64,000 nt of DNA from Balaenoptera acutorostrata (GCF_949987535.1 NC_080067.1:45630910-45694909), one strand, 5' to 3'. Positions 36,490-48,654 are shown, numbered from the stretch's first letter. Notes: generated by a model from the letters alone, not told the origin. Numbers and translations: made by a program.

Positions 36490-38100
36490 AAGTAGAGATT
36501 TTTAAGAATAAGAAGTTTAAAACGTAAATAAAAATAAAAGTTTTAATAACTTCTTCTTTCATCTCCTGTCACTCTGAGGTCAGTTGTCCAAAACACTTGG
36601 GAAATTGGTATATCCCTGCCTGGGTACGGTAGAATTTTTTATACCAGTTGCACTAATAAATACTGCATGTATATAGGGATTATTTTACAAGGTTGTGTTT
36701 AAGTCAGGCAAACAGCCTTCAGGGGAAAGGTCACTTTATGATGACTAAAATTAGATTCCACCCAGGCAAAGGAAGGAAAAGAGTACACATCTGCTCCATT
36801 TCCTTGGGGAAGGTCCTGATGTTTCATTAAGGACCTCTGGTTTGTTCAGGAATAGTAGTAAGACTGTACGCGACCGAAAGCACATCTTAGTATCTAGGAA
36901 GGAAAGCCTGCACCTTGGCAGAATCCTAGGTGTGTTAAGTCCAGTCTATCATGGCCCTGCCTTGCTCTGAGCAACCTCTGACCCTCTGGGTCCCACAGCC
37001 CATTGTCTTCAGGACACGGAGGCACATAGCCTGCCAGTCAAGGTCCTGATCCCGTCAGCCGTCACTCACCAAGAGCCTTCCTGTGTCCTTAGCATTGTGT
37101 GCGGGGCCAGGATCATGAAAGGGAGACTGGGCTTTCCCTCAAGGAGCTCACAGTCCAAATGGGGAGGCGTACAAACAAATAAGCTGCCGTGGAATTGATG
37201 CCACCTGGAAGGACGTTCAGATGGTCAGTGTGGCCCTAGAAAACGCACAGCCTGCACCATCTCAGGGCTGGGGATAGATCCACATTATAGCAGTGGGGAG
37301 AGAGAGGAAATCAAGAAAATTTAACATGAAGCACGGTAGAGGACTGCCTCCCACTTTGTCCCAGAGCAGAGCGAACACCAGCAAGCTGGCCTTGCCTTCT
37401 GTGCCCAGGCTACTCCTGGCAGGAGGAGCTGCGGACAGGGCCATGTGTGGTCAGAGGATGGGCAAGCCCGCTTGCCTGGCTTTGTTTCTCCGGGGTGCTG
37501 TCTCTCGTGTGGTGCATCCAATTATGCTGAAAGATTAGGGAGGAGCCCGTGAAAAAATTAAAAGGCTGGAAGGAACAATATTTAAAGTGAAGCCACAGCT
37601 GCGCCTCATGTTTTTTTAAAAAGGTGAATGGAAATGACTGCTTGAGATAAACTGTAATAAACAGGAACACAGAATGCCAGCTGCCATTCCAGACAAGAGC
37701 TCTGCCCTCCCCACACAATTATTGAGGAAAAGCAGCCGTCGACCTCCGTGAACCCTCCCGTCTTCCTGTCTGTAAGGGCTGAATATGCTTAAGGAACTCC
37801 GTTAAGTTACTGAACCCCGGAGCCCAGCCCCACCTCAGCCCCCCGGGACAGTCTCTTCCACTTTCTGGGCCAGGGTCTCCTTTTCTTTCAAGGGAGGAAC
37901 GGGCCCGGTTGGTTTTAGGTCTTGTAAATATGAAGCCTCGTAACTCCCAGTTCAGGCCTCTTTGCATCATATAACCCTGTTGGCGCACCTCAGTAAGCCA
38001 GCATGGTAGGGAGTGGGTTCTTTCAGATAACTAGATTTTCCAGATACATGGTATGTGAATTATACTTCAATTTAAAAAATAAACACACACACATTTTGGG
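36490..38100 (+). other. Intronic, no recognised feature
   Basis: Unique-looking; GC richer at 37260-37520 and 37720-37930. ORFs of 80-100 codons on both strands have no motif. Confidence 0.45.
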
Positions 38101-38109
38101 GGGAGGGTA

Positions 38110-38350
38110 CGGTTTATTTTTTAATTGAGATATAATTCACATACCATAAGATTCATATGTCCAATTATGTACTTTGATGGTTTTTAGTATATTCATAAGG
38201 TTCTACAAACCACTAGTATCTAATTCCAGAATATTTGCATCAGCACCCCCCCAAAAAAGCCCGTCCCCATTAGCAATTACTCCTGATTCCCACCTCCCCA
38301 CCACAATCATCAATGTCTTTCTGGATTTGTCTGTTCTGGACATTTCTGTA
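38110..38350 (-). repeat. Old L1 3' UTR, antisense
   Basis: 'aattgagatataattcacat', 'atgtactttgatggttttta' and 'gtctttctggatttgtctg' match a reversed older L1 3' UTR. Confidence 0.65.
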
Positions 38351-38439
38351 TCTCTTTTATCCTTTTCTCTACTCTTCTCAGCAGGTTACCCCGCCCCTAC
38401 CTTTAATATTAGCAACAAGACCATTTCATGAATTTCTCT

Positions 38440-38630
38440 CTGGATCAGACACTGTGCCAAGTACTTTCTATATAGTATTGTATTTAATCCTTAAGACAAC
38501 CTAAAAAATAAGGTATCTTTATCCCTTTTTTCAGAAAAAGACACTGGGACTTAAAGTGTTTCCGTAACTTACAGTAGTAAGTGTCAGAGTGAAGAGGTTA
38601 ACTTGGGTCTTCTTGGCCCCGATTGCCCTG
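38440..38630 (+). repeat. MIR SINE
   Basis: 'cactgtgccaagtactttct', 'tttaatccttaagacaacct' and 'agacactgggacttaaag' give the MIR 5' part and core. Confidence 0.75.
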
Positions 38631-38659
38631 CACCGGGCTCCTGCTTTCCTTCCTGGTCA

Positions 38660-40405
38660 CACACCTGTGTTCAGCTCCCCCAGATCCTCAGCCCACCTTG
38701 ACATGGGAGGCGGGGGACACCAGCTTCCTGGTGGTTGATTGTGGTTTGGCTGTTGCATAACCTTGCAGTAGGTGTTTTGGACTGTCGTGTTCTGACGGTG
38801 ATACTGAATGACTGAGATGGTTTTACAGACTTGCAAAATGGCACCTGTTAAAAATAGAGTCCCCAGATAACACTGTCCTGTGATAAAAGTAGTCTCTGAA
38901 GGCAATCGTTTGAGAACCCGAGAGAGCTCAAGATGCACCCAGCAGTTCATGTTTTGGCTATGCTGCTCAGAGGTGAGGAAAACTTTAATTTTCAACTGTG
39001 TCCCTTTAGGATTTGACATTGAAACACTCCCACTACAGAAGTCATCCTTGTAGATTGCACCCTGGGCTCCTTTACCTCCACCAGAGTTCCCATTCAGCCA
39101 GGAAACGGCTACTGAACTTCAACCCTAGGGGTTTGTTAAATACTTTTGCTCCGGTCCTTAACAATTAGATATTCAATTGTTAGGGACTCTGCAGGACAGC
39201 ACTTCTGTCTGCCTGCTCATGTTTATCTCCTCTCCCTATAGCGTGAGGAGAAGGAATGCAGTCGATAGGCCAAACAAACCATCATCAGGGTTAACTAATT
39301 GTAAAGAAACATCTCCATCCTCTGAACTGGCATCCCAACCCTTTTGATGTTGGCAAATCCTTTAGTGAAACAAGTGTCAGAAGGCCCCTGGACCCCCCTT
39401 GGATGCCCGTCCTGGACTTCAGGTAGCTAAAGGCAGCTCTCCCGTGATTCTGATGCTGAGCAAGCCGAACCCAGGTCTCAACATTGCCCAACAGCCCGGC
39501 CTGACGTCTAGTCCAGAGGACTTGTTTAGGTAGATGGGTGCGAGGATGCAAAGATAAGAGATTTCAGCAGCATTTCAGGAGACCTTTCTGGATTGTTTAG
39601 TGTAAGTATCTGAAATAGAAAATGTCAGGAAAACAAACTGAAAACAAAACAACCAGACTTACTATCCACTGAGTGATACAATGGAAAGATACTAGGTTAT
39701 TTAACTTTCACTTCCACTAATAATTGAAAAGCTCTTCCCAGGAAGCTTGCGTCTTGAAGTAAGATGCAAGAAATTGAAATAACCTGCACAGAGCAAGTAT
39801 TTATGCCCTTGACATTCAAAAGCATACAATCCATATTTTTACAGAATGCTGTTTTCATATTTTGATCTTGTGATAAACCCATAGTGAGAAAATAATTAGA
39901 AAGTACTATCAGTATATTTGGGTTTTGTTTTATTTTTTGTTTTAAAGAAAATTAATAAAATTTGCCTAATTAACGAATAAGTTCTGTCCTTGTGGTTCCT
40001 AATGTTTAAAAGCCTCAGACTCCTCCACACTAGAATGCTGCCTATAAATTTAGAGTAAAACTTTCTTTCTTAAGCCGAGGAGAGAAATAAGAGTGACTAT
40101 TATTTTACTAAAGGAAGAGTTCTTTTCCACCGGGAGCTGCAGAATCCCAATTGCATTCCCTGGTGGATGCCGCTAATGGCAATGATGCCAGATATCGCTA
40201 GGCAATAGATTGCACTGAAGCAACGGGATCATTAATTGCTTCAAAACAGGCATCCTGGCAAGGCCTTTGGCAGAGGCCAGACGACTGCAAATGCAATGCA
40301 CCTGGATCCAGAGTCTGGACGTTCCACAGGCAGCAGATCTGTGCTCAATTAAAGAAGAACTAACTCTGTGTTGCATGTAGCTCCTTGATCTGTTCAGGTG
40401 TTTAA
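38660..40405 (+). other. Intronic, no recognised repeat
   Basis: Unique-looking. The segment 40120-40260 has evenly mixed composition and reads like possible conserved non-coding DNA, but this cannot be tested here. Confidence 0.4.
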
Positions 40406-40409
40406 AGCC

Positions 40410-40575
40410 ATGGTTCTCAGGGTGTTTGAGCCAGCAGCATCCGGGAACTTGTTAGAAATGCACTTTCTCAGCCCCACTTTCAGACCTTCTGAATCAGAAA
40501 AATAGTCTCTGGTTTTGCAAGCCTTCCAGGTGATTCTCATGCAGAATCAAGTTTGAGCACGACTGGTTTAAAGAA
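40410..40575. repeat. MER5-like hAT element
   Basis: 'ccatggttctcaggg', 'gggaacttgttagaaatgc', 'ttctgaatcagaaa' and 'caggtgattctcatgcag' are MER5-type landmarks. Confidence 0.65.
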
Positions 40576-40904
40576 ATTTGTGACCAGAGAGAGAGAGGGC
40601 CACGTTGTGCGTGCACCCACCCATGAGATTCTCCACTGGGCGCACCGATGACACAGCAACCTCCCTGCATCCAGAGTTTCTTCCTGGGCCTTGCGGGACC
40701 AGGGTATTCATCAGCTTCTAGAATAATGCAGCCCCCAGCCCTTAGGAAGTTTTTCCTCAATGACACATTGTTTTCCTTTTTCCCGTTGGTTATCATTGCT
40801 TTAACAGACATGAGCCCTGTGTGGGACACCCAGGTAGAAGATGGAGAAAGAAAATTCAAGGCCTGGAGGCTTATTCAACTTAGAGAGAGAAACTTCTGGT
40901 GAAA

Positions 40905-41035
40905 TAGCTAACCCCTCGCAACTTCTGGGGCTTGTTAGAAATACAGGACCCCTGAATCATAATCTGCATTTTAATAAGATCCCCAGGGGATTTGTATGCA
41001 CCCTGAAGTGTAAGAAGCACTGACGGAGGTAACAG
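40905..41035. repeat. MER5-like hAT fragment
   Basis: 'ttgttagaaatacaggaccc', 'aatcataatctgcattttaa' and 'gatccccaggggatttgtat' are MER5-type landmarks. Confidence 0.65.
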
Positions 41036-41039
41036 CTTT

Positions 41040-42920
41040 AGCAAGGCAGAAAGGAGGCTGCTAGAAGTGGTATCTTCCTGGATTTGTAGTGAATTGTACT
41101 GAGGCAGGATTATAAAATAAGCACATCCAATAACATAACAGGCTATTTCAGTTCCCATGGTGCACAGGTAAAAGTAAGAAACCGTGGAGCTGGGGAGGAG
41201 GGGAAGATCAATCCAGGGAAGAGATGGAAGACAGGAAACCTGGGAGGAAACATTTTCCTTTCTCCCACTTCCCTTCCCCACAACTGAATCCCATCCAAGC
41301 CCCGGTTGTCCCTGCTCCCAAGCTTACATCTGCTTTTGTTCCTAGAGCACTGCTGTGACATTCGCATCAACTGCGCCCCACGACTCTCTAAGCCAAGCTT
41401 CCTTAAATGTCTTCCTCCTTTGGGGAGTTTAAGGAAACCCTTCCTCTGGGTCAGACAGGCCCTCTCCTTTCCAGCTATGTGGGGTCAGCATCTGTGCAGG
41501 AGTCAGAAGGAAGCAGCTGCTGGCAGTGTCCTGAGCACCAGCTGGCTTTCGGTTTAGGCTCAGGATGTTATGTTCCAAAGTGTGTTTCTGAGAACCTCAG
41601 TGGGCCCGCAGCTGCCCCCAAGAAAATGCAGTTTGCCAATTAAATTTTAGAAATGCACAAGACACACAGTCTTCTGCTTATACATTTATAAGACCAGCAT
41701 GTGAAAGACTAGTTGGCCCCTGCTTCAGAGACACAAGGATGCTTCGAGCAAGGTGAACGGGGTGCCAGAGGGACGAAGGCGGGACCCAAGGAGGGGCTCG
41801 GGTAACCGGTGTGTAAGGGCCGGGTGCAGCCGTGTCCCGAAGAAAGTATGGAAAGGACTTGGGGACGGACCAGATTTGGAGATAGCTGATATTTACCCAA
41901 GCAGAACATTAGCTTGGGCCGTTTGCTTTTTATTTCTTTTACCAAATCCCCCCTCTTTCTTCTCGTCGACTTTGGGGAATTGCAGCAGAACGGTGGCACA
42001 ATGGGAAAGGCTGAGCACGGGCGTTCGGGGTCTGGAAGGGCTCAGTGGTCTGTGTTCTGAGATCGTAGCTCACATGATGCCCTCAGAAGCCATCGTGAGC
42101 CTTATCTGCCCAGGCACAGGGGGTGGCAGCAGGGAATTCGTCGACAGGCAAGGACAAAAAACTGCCTGTGGCTGGTCAATGGTGAGTTTGTGAGCACATT
42201 TTCACTCTTGATGGTCTTTCTGTCTCATAGTGACGAGCCGCTCCTCCTCAGGCGCCCTCTTGCTTTTTTGCCTGCAACATCAATTTTAGACGTTTCACTT
42301 TTGTTTTATGACAGTATTTCCCAAGACCATTTTAGGAGGGGACATGGCTCTGCTTGCCATAAACACAGTTTGCGAGTGTAGTTTTGAGTCCGCCTCTCCC
42401 TTTTCCTGTGCACTTCGCTGTTCCTCGCCCTGGGGCATGTTTGGGCTTTGGGGGTTTGGAGGACTTACGTAATTGCCCTGCAGGTGTAATTCCTTAGAGA
42501 ACAAAAGAATTTTGAAACTACACATACATACACACACACACACTCATACTTTACACATGTGGGCAACAAGAAGGAAATCAGGTTCCATTGTTGAATTTTA
42601 AGAGAAAAACGGTTTTACTAGTCAGTTGAATCACAGTTATTTGAAAGGTTAGGGCGGTTTGTTCCAAAAGAAAGATTGAGCAGTGGTGTCCAATGAATGG
42701 CTCTGATAAGAAGACATTTGTATTGTAAGTATTTGCGGTTATGATTAGGCATGTGGTGTGTATGTTTTGCAGTCAGGTGTGTTCTCCTTTTCTGAGAAAG
42801 CATCACATCCATCTCAGGAAAGAAGTCGATCTGAATCTAAGTCCCGCCTCTTATCTTCAGCATGGTGTCCACGTGGACACCTTACTGATCGATGTGGAGG
42901 AGTGATGTGGAAGAGGAGCA
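41040..42920 (+). other. Intronic; GC-richer patch at 41.7-42.2 kb
   Basis: A 146-codon open frame at 41753-42193 overlaps a consensus-like donor, ATG|GTGAGT, at 42181/42182. No domain is recognised and no acceptor is convincing, so it is not called as an exon. An (AC)n run lies at 42530-42542. Confidence 0.4.
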
Positions 42921-42924
42921 GGAA

Positions 42925-43015
42925 GATCTGGCACCGGAAAGATGGACTTGAATCCTAGCTCTTCTATCTAACAATAGGGTAACCTTCCTTCACCCTCTGT
43001 TTCCTCATCTTCAGA
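42925..43015 (-). repeat. MIR fragment, antisense
   Basis: 'ttgaatcctagctcttctat' and 'ccctctgtttcctcatcttc' are the reversed MIR core. Confidence 0.65.
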
Positions 43016-43044
43016 CCAGGAATTGTTGGAGGATTAATCATAAT

Positions 43045-43145
43045 AGCTACCGTTTATTGCAGATTTACATTACCATAGGGCAGGTACTGCCACTAAGCAA
43101 TTTACATAAATTTTCTCATTTAATCCTCCAACATCAAGTGGGATC
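43045..43145 (+). repeat. MIR fragment, sense
   Basis: 'gtttattgcagatttacatt' and 'cataaattttctcatttaat' follow the MIR 5' part. Confidence 0.6.
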
Positions 43146-43334
43146 CTTTACCTCTGGACTGGGAAGGGCTTTCCAAGCACAGAGCCAGCAGACACTTCAG
43201 AGGGAGTGAGCTATTGACTTAACTGTATAACATTTAGATTCCAAACTCAAAAGGACTAATCATATGCTTACTATAAAATTTTCAAAACTCTCAGATCTTT
43301 ATAGAAAAATAAGCAAAGCTAGGAGTGAGTAGAG

Positions 43335-43985
43335 GAAAGCAAGTACATTAACTGAAAAAAATTAAATATTTAATCTCACTGGTAATCAAAGAAATTAAAA
43401 TAAAAAGAATAGCACTTTTTGCCTATCAAATTAAAAACACTAGCATTTTTTTTTTTTAAGTGAAAATACTCAGTGTTAGCCAGGATATAGTGAAAGCTGC
43501 ACCCTTTTTCGTTGCTGGTGGGCACGTACATTGGAACAGATTTTCTCTCGAGCAGTGTGACAGAATGTGTCAGGAGCCTCAACAAGTGTTCACACTCAGC
43601 TGATCTGGTAATTCCACTTCCAGGAACTTATCCTGAGGAAATAATCAGACATGTGGGCAGGAATTTATGTAAAATGCTAACTTCTCTGTAATTTTTAATT
43701 GGATACAACCCAAATGGTTAACAATAGAAGATAACTCCAGAGGAGAGAATGATAATGCGGCCATTTACAATTGTATTTTTTAAGAATTTTGAATGAAGGA
43801 GGGAAATTCTCATAAGATAAACATTATGATCTCAATTTTATAAAAAAGAGAAAAATACACACATACGGTAAAAAACTAGAAGAAAATATACCAAAATGTT
43901 AGCAGCGATCTGTGTCTAAGTGGTGGGATTATGGTGGCTTTTATATGCTTTATACTTTTCTTGATTTGTTCAGTGGGATCCAGAG
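43335..43985 (+). repeat. Old L1, sense, ORF2 end and 3' UTR
   Basis: 'gttgctggtgggcacgtaca', 'ggtaattccacttccagga', 'acaacccaaatggttaacaa' and 'gcagcgatctgtgtctaagt' follow the last part of an old L1M-type ORF2 and 3' UTR. Diverged and inactive. Confidence 0.75.
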
Positions 43986-44904
43986 AGAGAAGAGGAGAAG
44001 AGGAGAAAGTTTGTGTATTACAAAACAGTTGTCTTTAAACTGTTAATGAAGTATTCCGGTATAAAAATAGTAATTAATGTGAATAGAAATATTTTTAAGA
44101 CCTTCTCCACTATCTATAGCTTTAGCGTACAAAGTAAATCAGGAAAGATAGACATGAAATCAAGTGTGTGTTCACACCTCACACCTGGGATAGGTGTTTT
44201 CTTTAAATAAAACCTCTTCCGGACCCCAGGCTAATGTTAGACAACATTAGTCATTAACACTCATGTTGTGATCTACCGATTTTATATTTGAATATTTCAT
44301 TCCACTCAACAGTTTTCTGACTGTAGAGGACATTGAGTGATATTCTCTTTGGGCTGTTATATGGATTGAGAAATAGGTTCACTGACTACATTGAATCTGT
44401 GTGGCAGATTTGGGGATTTTGAAATGAATTTGTTTTAAATAAAGATGTCAAGTGTTGTGGTTCTGTTTTGGCAGGACCATCACCAGTACCAGCCTTACAT
44501 ATTTGGAAGGGTGGGTTGCTTTAATTAAGGTTCCCAGCAGTACAGTTGCAAGTAGTTAGTGAAATTAAAAGCATTCTTACTTCCCTTTACAACTTCATGG
44601 TTACTTTCTCAGGGCTCAGTGCTGTGCTAGCCCAGTAACAATATGAGATCAGCATCACGTCTGTAACTGTATAGAAGTAGTCTTTCACCTTGTGGCTGTA
44701 TTAACACATACACACAAATACAGGAGCTCCTAGTATGACACAGTTCCACTGGTACATGACACAATGGGGGAGAGGGATATCTATATAGACAGATAGATTT
44801 AAATATAATTGCTAAGTATGAAAGTTGAAAGAGTGCTTGTAGTGTCCAAGAATGTTAAAATGTTAGAGAAAAGGAGAATGAAGATGAGCTTTCCTTCGAC
44901 CAGA

Positions 44905-45058
44905 AGTTCTCAAACCCATTGAAACTAAATACCCAGTGCTAGAGTCTAGGGATGTGTATTTTACACTTGATCTTAGCCCAAAGGCTCAGAAGCAGTGGGA
45001 ATGTGCATTTTAAAGTCTCTACAGGAAATTCTGATGCAGACTGTTGAAGCTGACGCTG
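44905..45058. repeat. MER5-like element hosting a U2 fragment
   Basis: 'agaagttctcaaacccattg', 'gatgtgtatttta' and 'gaaattctgatgcagactg' are MER5-type phrases. The middle is interrupted by 34 nt resembling U2 snRNA. Confidence 0.55.
44963..44996 (-). pseudogene. 3'-truncated U2 snRNA retropseudogene
   Basis: On the minus strand these 34 nt align with U2 snRNA nucleotides 1-34 with 29 identities; the first half-match, acacttgatcttagcc, is exact. They are bounded by gggatgtgtatttta (44949-44963) and gggaatgtgcatttta (44997-45012), an imperfect target-site duplication. This fits the class of snRNA pseudogenes that are truncated at the 3' end and carry no poly(A) tail. It cannot make a working snRNA. 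Confidence 0.75.
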
Positions 45059-45059
45059 T

Positions 45060-45250
45060 CTTAGCGGTGCTGCGCTGTCGTATGTTTTATTCTGTGCTTC
45101 CCATATGATATCTACTAGCCACCTGTGGCTCTGGAGCTCTTGAAATGCAGCTAGTATGACTGAGGGACTGAATTTTTTAATTAGTTAATTTTTAATTTGA
45201 ATGTAAACAGTTACATGTGACTAGTAACTATCATATTAAACAGCAGCCTT
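45060..45250. repeat. Decayed hAT-like element, relative of 5366-5555
   Basis: 'atatctactagccacctgtg', 'gctcttgaaatgcagctagt' and 'gactgagggactgaattttt' show the same internal plan as the element at 5.4 kb. Confidence 0.6.
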
Positions 45251-45254
45251 AACC

Positions 45255-46225
45255 TGTAGTGTATTGCCCTTCACTTGGGGATGAAACGAAGCCATTTTTC
45301 AGCCTGCCCTTCCGATAGGTTGTACATTTCATTACTGTGACACAGTGATGCCCAGAGGATGGCTCAGAGCCTTCACTGTAACCTGCGGGTACTGGTAGCA
45401 GCCAACGTGGCTCCAGAACCTCCTCCTGAGAGAATCAAGGCGGTCGTGCGTTCCGTAACCGCACCCACTCGCGTGAGCTGGGTTTCGTTATATAATTTGT
45501 TCCGCAGAGCCTTCAGCCCCCTGCTCAGAACATGAAATGGTGCTTCTCACAGCCTCCCTCATCCCACGAAACAGAAAACCAAACTCTCATCCTCACCCCA
45601 GGATGTCTAACTCATTATTTGTTTTTTTGTAGTTGTTTTATTTTTAACTAAGGAAATCATGTCTCATCTTCTGTTGTTTAAAGGGTTTAAAAGTTCAGCA
45701 TGGTGAGTTTTTATGGGACTTTTATGCGAAGCCAAGTGTTGTAAACGTATCCTAGTTATCTCAGGAGTGTAGTTTACCAAATCCTTTTCCTATGCACACC
45801 GACCTGACTTCCCTTCAAAATATGAAACAGATGGGTCCAGTGAGAGTCCTCCAGCTATTCCAGGCACTAGGTTAGGATTTCTCACAATCTAAACCTGGTG
45901 AGATGAGCTTGAATGGAAACAAGAGTCCCCATCAATACTGTAATGGGTGGAGGCAGGGGCTGTGTCTATCCGTCCTGGGCCGCCTTCTAGCGTCACAGTG
46001 TGGCTTCTGCCTCTCGGAGAGGCTTGGTGCCTGTTGGTTGAACGAATTAATGTTCTTGCCATAGAGAAAGTGGACTGAAGGGACCATGTAAAGAAGGGAA
46101 AAGATCCAGGGAAGGGCGACATCTGAGATAAAAGTGATTTGGTTTAGGACAAAGTGCTTGCCCTCCATGACTTTACTCTGTTATATTTAGCAGGTAAGAA
46201 GAAGAAAGATTATAGTGCCAAATAA
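45255..46225 (+). other. Intronic, no recognised feature
   Basis: No repeat or exon recognised. Confidence 0.4.
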
Positions 46226-46229
46226 TCTA

Positions 46230-46446
46230 CAGGTGACCCTTTAACAACCCCTGGGGATAGGAGCACCGACCCTCCACACAGTCAGAAATCTGCCTGTAAT
46301 TTATAGTTAGCCCTCCGTCTGTGCGGTTCCCCATATGCAGATTCAACCAACTGTGGGCGGTGTAGCACTGTAGTATTTACTGCTGAGAGAAATCTGCTGT
46401 AAGTGGACCTGAGCAGCTCCAACCCGTGTTGTTCAGGGGTCAGCTG
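46230..46446. mobile_element. Tigger-type DNA element (TcMar), internally deleted
   Basis: The terminal inverted repeats 'caggtgaccctttaacaac' and 'gttgttcaggggtcagctg' are visible. The centre keeps 'ggttccccatatgcagattc'. TA precedes the left end. Confidence 0.75.
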
Positions 46447-46717
46447 TGGTTCTGTCTTGATGACGATCATTTACTACCATGATGGTGATTTCCGAGACTA
46501 GTGATCATAAAGGACTCCAAAGAATTGAAAATGCTCACAGACGTGGAATCAAGAAGGACTGGTTGAATTTCAGTCTTAATAATTCACATGCTCTTGTGCT
46601 TTGGCCTGTTTATTTTTTGTGTAATATTGTAGTTCTAAGAGACTTAGCAGTTAGATTGCCTCTGGTTGTGACATATCTGCCTGCTTATCGGCATGTTTTA
46701 TTTTTCTGAAATTTTAG

Positions 46718-46836
46718 GCACAGAAAAATGAAAGAGAATCTATCCGACAGAAGTTGGCACTTGGAAGCTTCTTTGATGATGGCCCGGGAATTTATACCAG
46801 CTGTAGCAAAAGTGGGAAGCCAAGCCTTTCCTCCCG
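46718..46836 (+). CDS. SCHIP1: SCHIP1 shared internal exon
   Basis: A 119-nt exon between acceptor tttttctgaaattttag| and donor CCCG|GTGAGT. It encodes 39 residues starting [20 protein letters not shown] and ending GKPSLSS, plus two bases of an Arg codon (phase 2 out). I recognise this as SCHIP1, in the exon that follows every alternative N-terminus, including the long and IQCJ-linked isoforms. The basic [10 protein letters not shown] segment and the GSFFDDGPG turn lie before the acidic region and coiled coil coded further right. The frame is intact with no substitution that looks damaging, so the gene appears functional. The next exon was not found before 64000, so the downstream intron exceeds 17 kb. 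Confidence 0.95.
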
Positions 46837-47431
46837 GTGAGTGTTTTGAGTTGATTTTCTGATATGTACCTAATGGATTTTGTCATCTGACTATGTATGT
46901 CTAATAAGAGATATCCTTTAAATCCTTGAGTATTTTTTCCCCATAATACTGCCACCTTTATTTGCGTGCTAGACAGATCCCTCTCTACCCGCTTGTTGGG
47001 TTTGTTTTTTGGGTTTTAGTTTTGGGGATTTTTGGCCCATTTACCCAGCCATTTGAGGTCAGATTTCTATATTTCATTTTTTTTCTAGACACAATTCTGA
47101 TTTTGCATTGTGAAGGGGGAATCAAGCTACACTCTTAAGCAAGCCGACTGGTGCTTGGAGAAGTGTGGCAGACCACCAGATTTCCCATTAAGCAGTCCCA
47201 AAGCATCCAGCCTAACCCCCCTGATGCATTTGATTGCAATGAATACTGGTAACTGAGAAATACAATTCCCACTTTGATCATTGAATGTTTATTACAGAGC
47301 TTAACCTGTCCTGCAGGTGGGTTTTATTTTTTATCTTAATTGATTTCAGGGTATCATTGATCATTTGCATAACTTCTAATTGCAATTAAAATATATTAAA
47401 ATTATAATTTTATCTAGAAAATAGGATTGTG

Positions 47432-47965
47432 GACCAGAGCTTCTCAAACTTTAATGTGCATATGTATCACTTGGGAATTGTGTTAAAATGCTGATTCTGA
47501 TTTAGTAGGTTGGGGTGGGGTTTAAGATTCTGTATTTTTTTTTCTTTTTTTTTTAAATTAATTAATTTATTTATTTTTGGCTGCGTTGGGTCTTTGTTGC
47601 TGCACTCAGGCTTTCTCTAGTTGCGGTGAGCAGGGCCTACTCTTCATTGCGATGCATGGGCTTCTCATTGCGGTGGCTTCTCTTGTTGCAGAGCGTGGGC
47701 TCTAGGTACACAAGCTTCAGTAGTTGCAGCACACGGGCTCGGTAGTTGTGGCTCGCAGGCTCTAGAGCACAGGCTCAGTGGCACACGGGCTTAGTTGCTC
47801 CGCGGCATGTGGGATCTTCCCGGACCAGGGCTCGAACCCGTGTCCCCTGCACTGGCAGGCGGATTCTTAACCACTGCACCACCAGGGAAACCCCAAGATT
47901 CTGTATTTCTAACAAGCTCCCAGCTGATGTTCATGCTGCCAGTACATAGGTCACACTTTGATTAG
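47432..47965 (+). repeat. MER5A element split by a CHR SINE
   Basis: 'gcttctcaaactttaatgtg', 'tgattctgatttagtaggtt', then after the SINE 'ttctaacaagctcccagctg' and 'ggtcacactttgatt'. The two halves join cleanly across the SINE. Confidence 0.88.
47538..47894 (-). mobile_element. CHR-type SINE, antisense, nested in MER5A
   Basis: About 357 bp: poly(T), attaatttatttatttttgg, ending 'ccactgcaccaccaggg'. The B box read in reverse is gggctcgaacccg. A perfect 14-bp duplication, aagattctgtattt, is at 47524-47537 and 47895-47908. The middle is longer than in other copies, with a repeated 'gctcagtggcacacgggc'-like phrase at 47735-47795. Confidence 0.95.
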
Positions 47966-48654
47966 GGAGGGTGTAGACAATCTGCAAAATTAACTGTTAT
48001 GAATACAGGTATTCCAAGTGATTAAAGCACATAAAACATTGTTTTAATAAAGATGGTAGTAACTGAAGACCCATCAGCATTCTCTTGATCCCTCCCCAAA
48101 TATCTATTTCTTGTCAGAATGTCTAGCTCTTCCTTTGGGCTCTCTAAGAGCAAACATCCCCTGTATAAATACTAGGTATACTTACCATGTTAAACCAGGT
48201 GTGGGAGACAAATGATAGCATTCATGCATTCATTCAGCCAACGGATTTCCACTCTTTCCTTCGTATGAGGCCCAGAATTAGACACTTTAGTATCTATTTT
48301 ATCTGGCTTTCAGTAAGCCTCATACTTCTGTCTGATCCTTACAGATTCATCTAAATCAGCAAAAATCAGAAAGCACACACACACTCATATATGTGCGTAT
48401 GTAGGAGTCACTGCTGGTGGGTTAGTGCCTGGGGACAGGAGCTGTGGCCTGGCCATGCAGTGTTTAGGCCACAGCGTGTCCCCCTCAGCTGGGTGTGGGC
48501 CAGCTCAGGCTCAGAGGATTCCTGCACTCTCCGCATATGTCATTCCAGAGCTGGAAGGTCAGCCTTCCCCTCTGCCGTGGAAGCGCCTCTTTCTCCTCCT
48601 AGTGGGATGTGGCAGGAGGAGCTCGGGCCTAGGGACCTGGACACCTGAGGGTTA

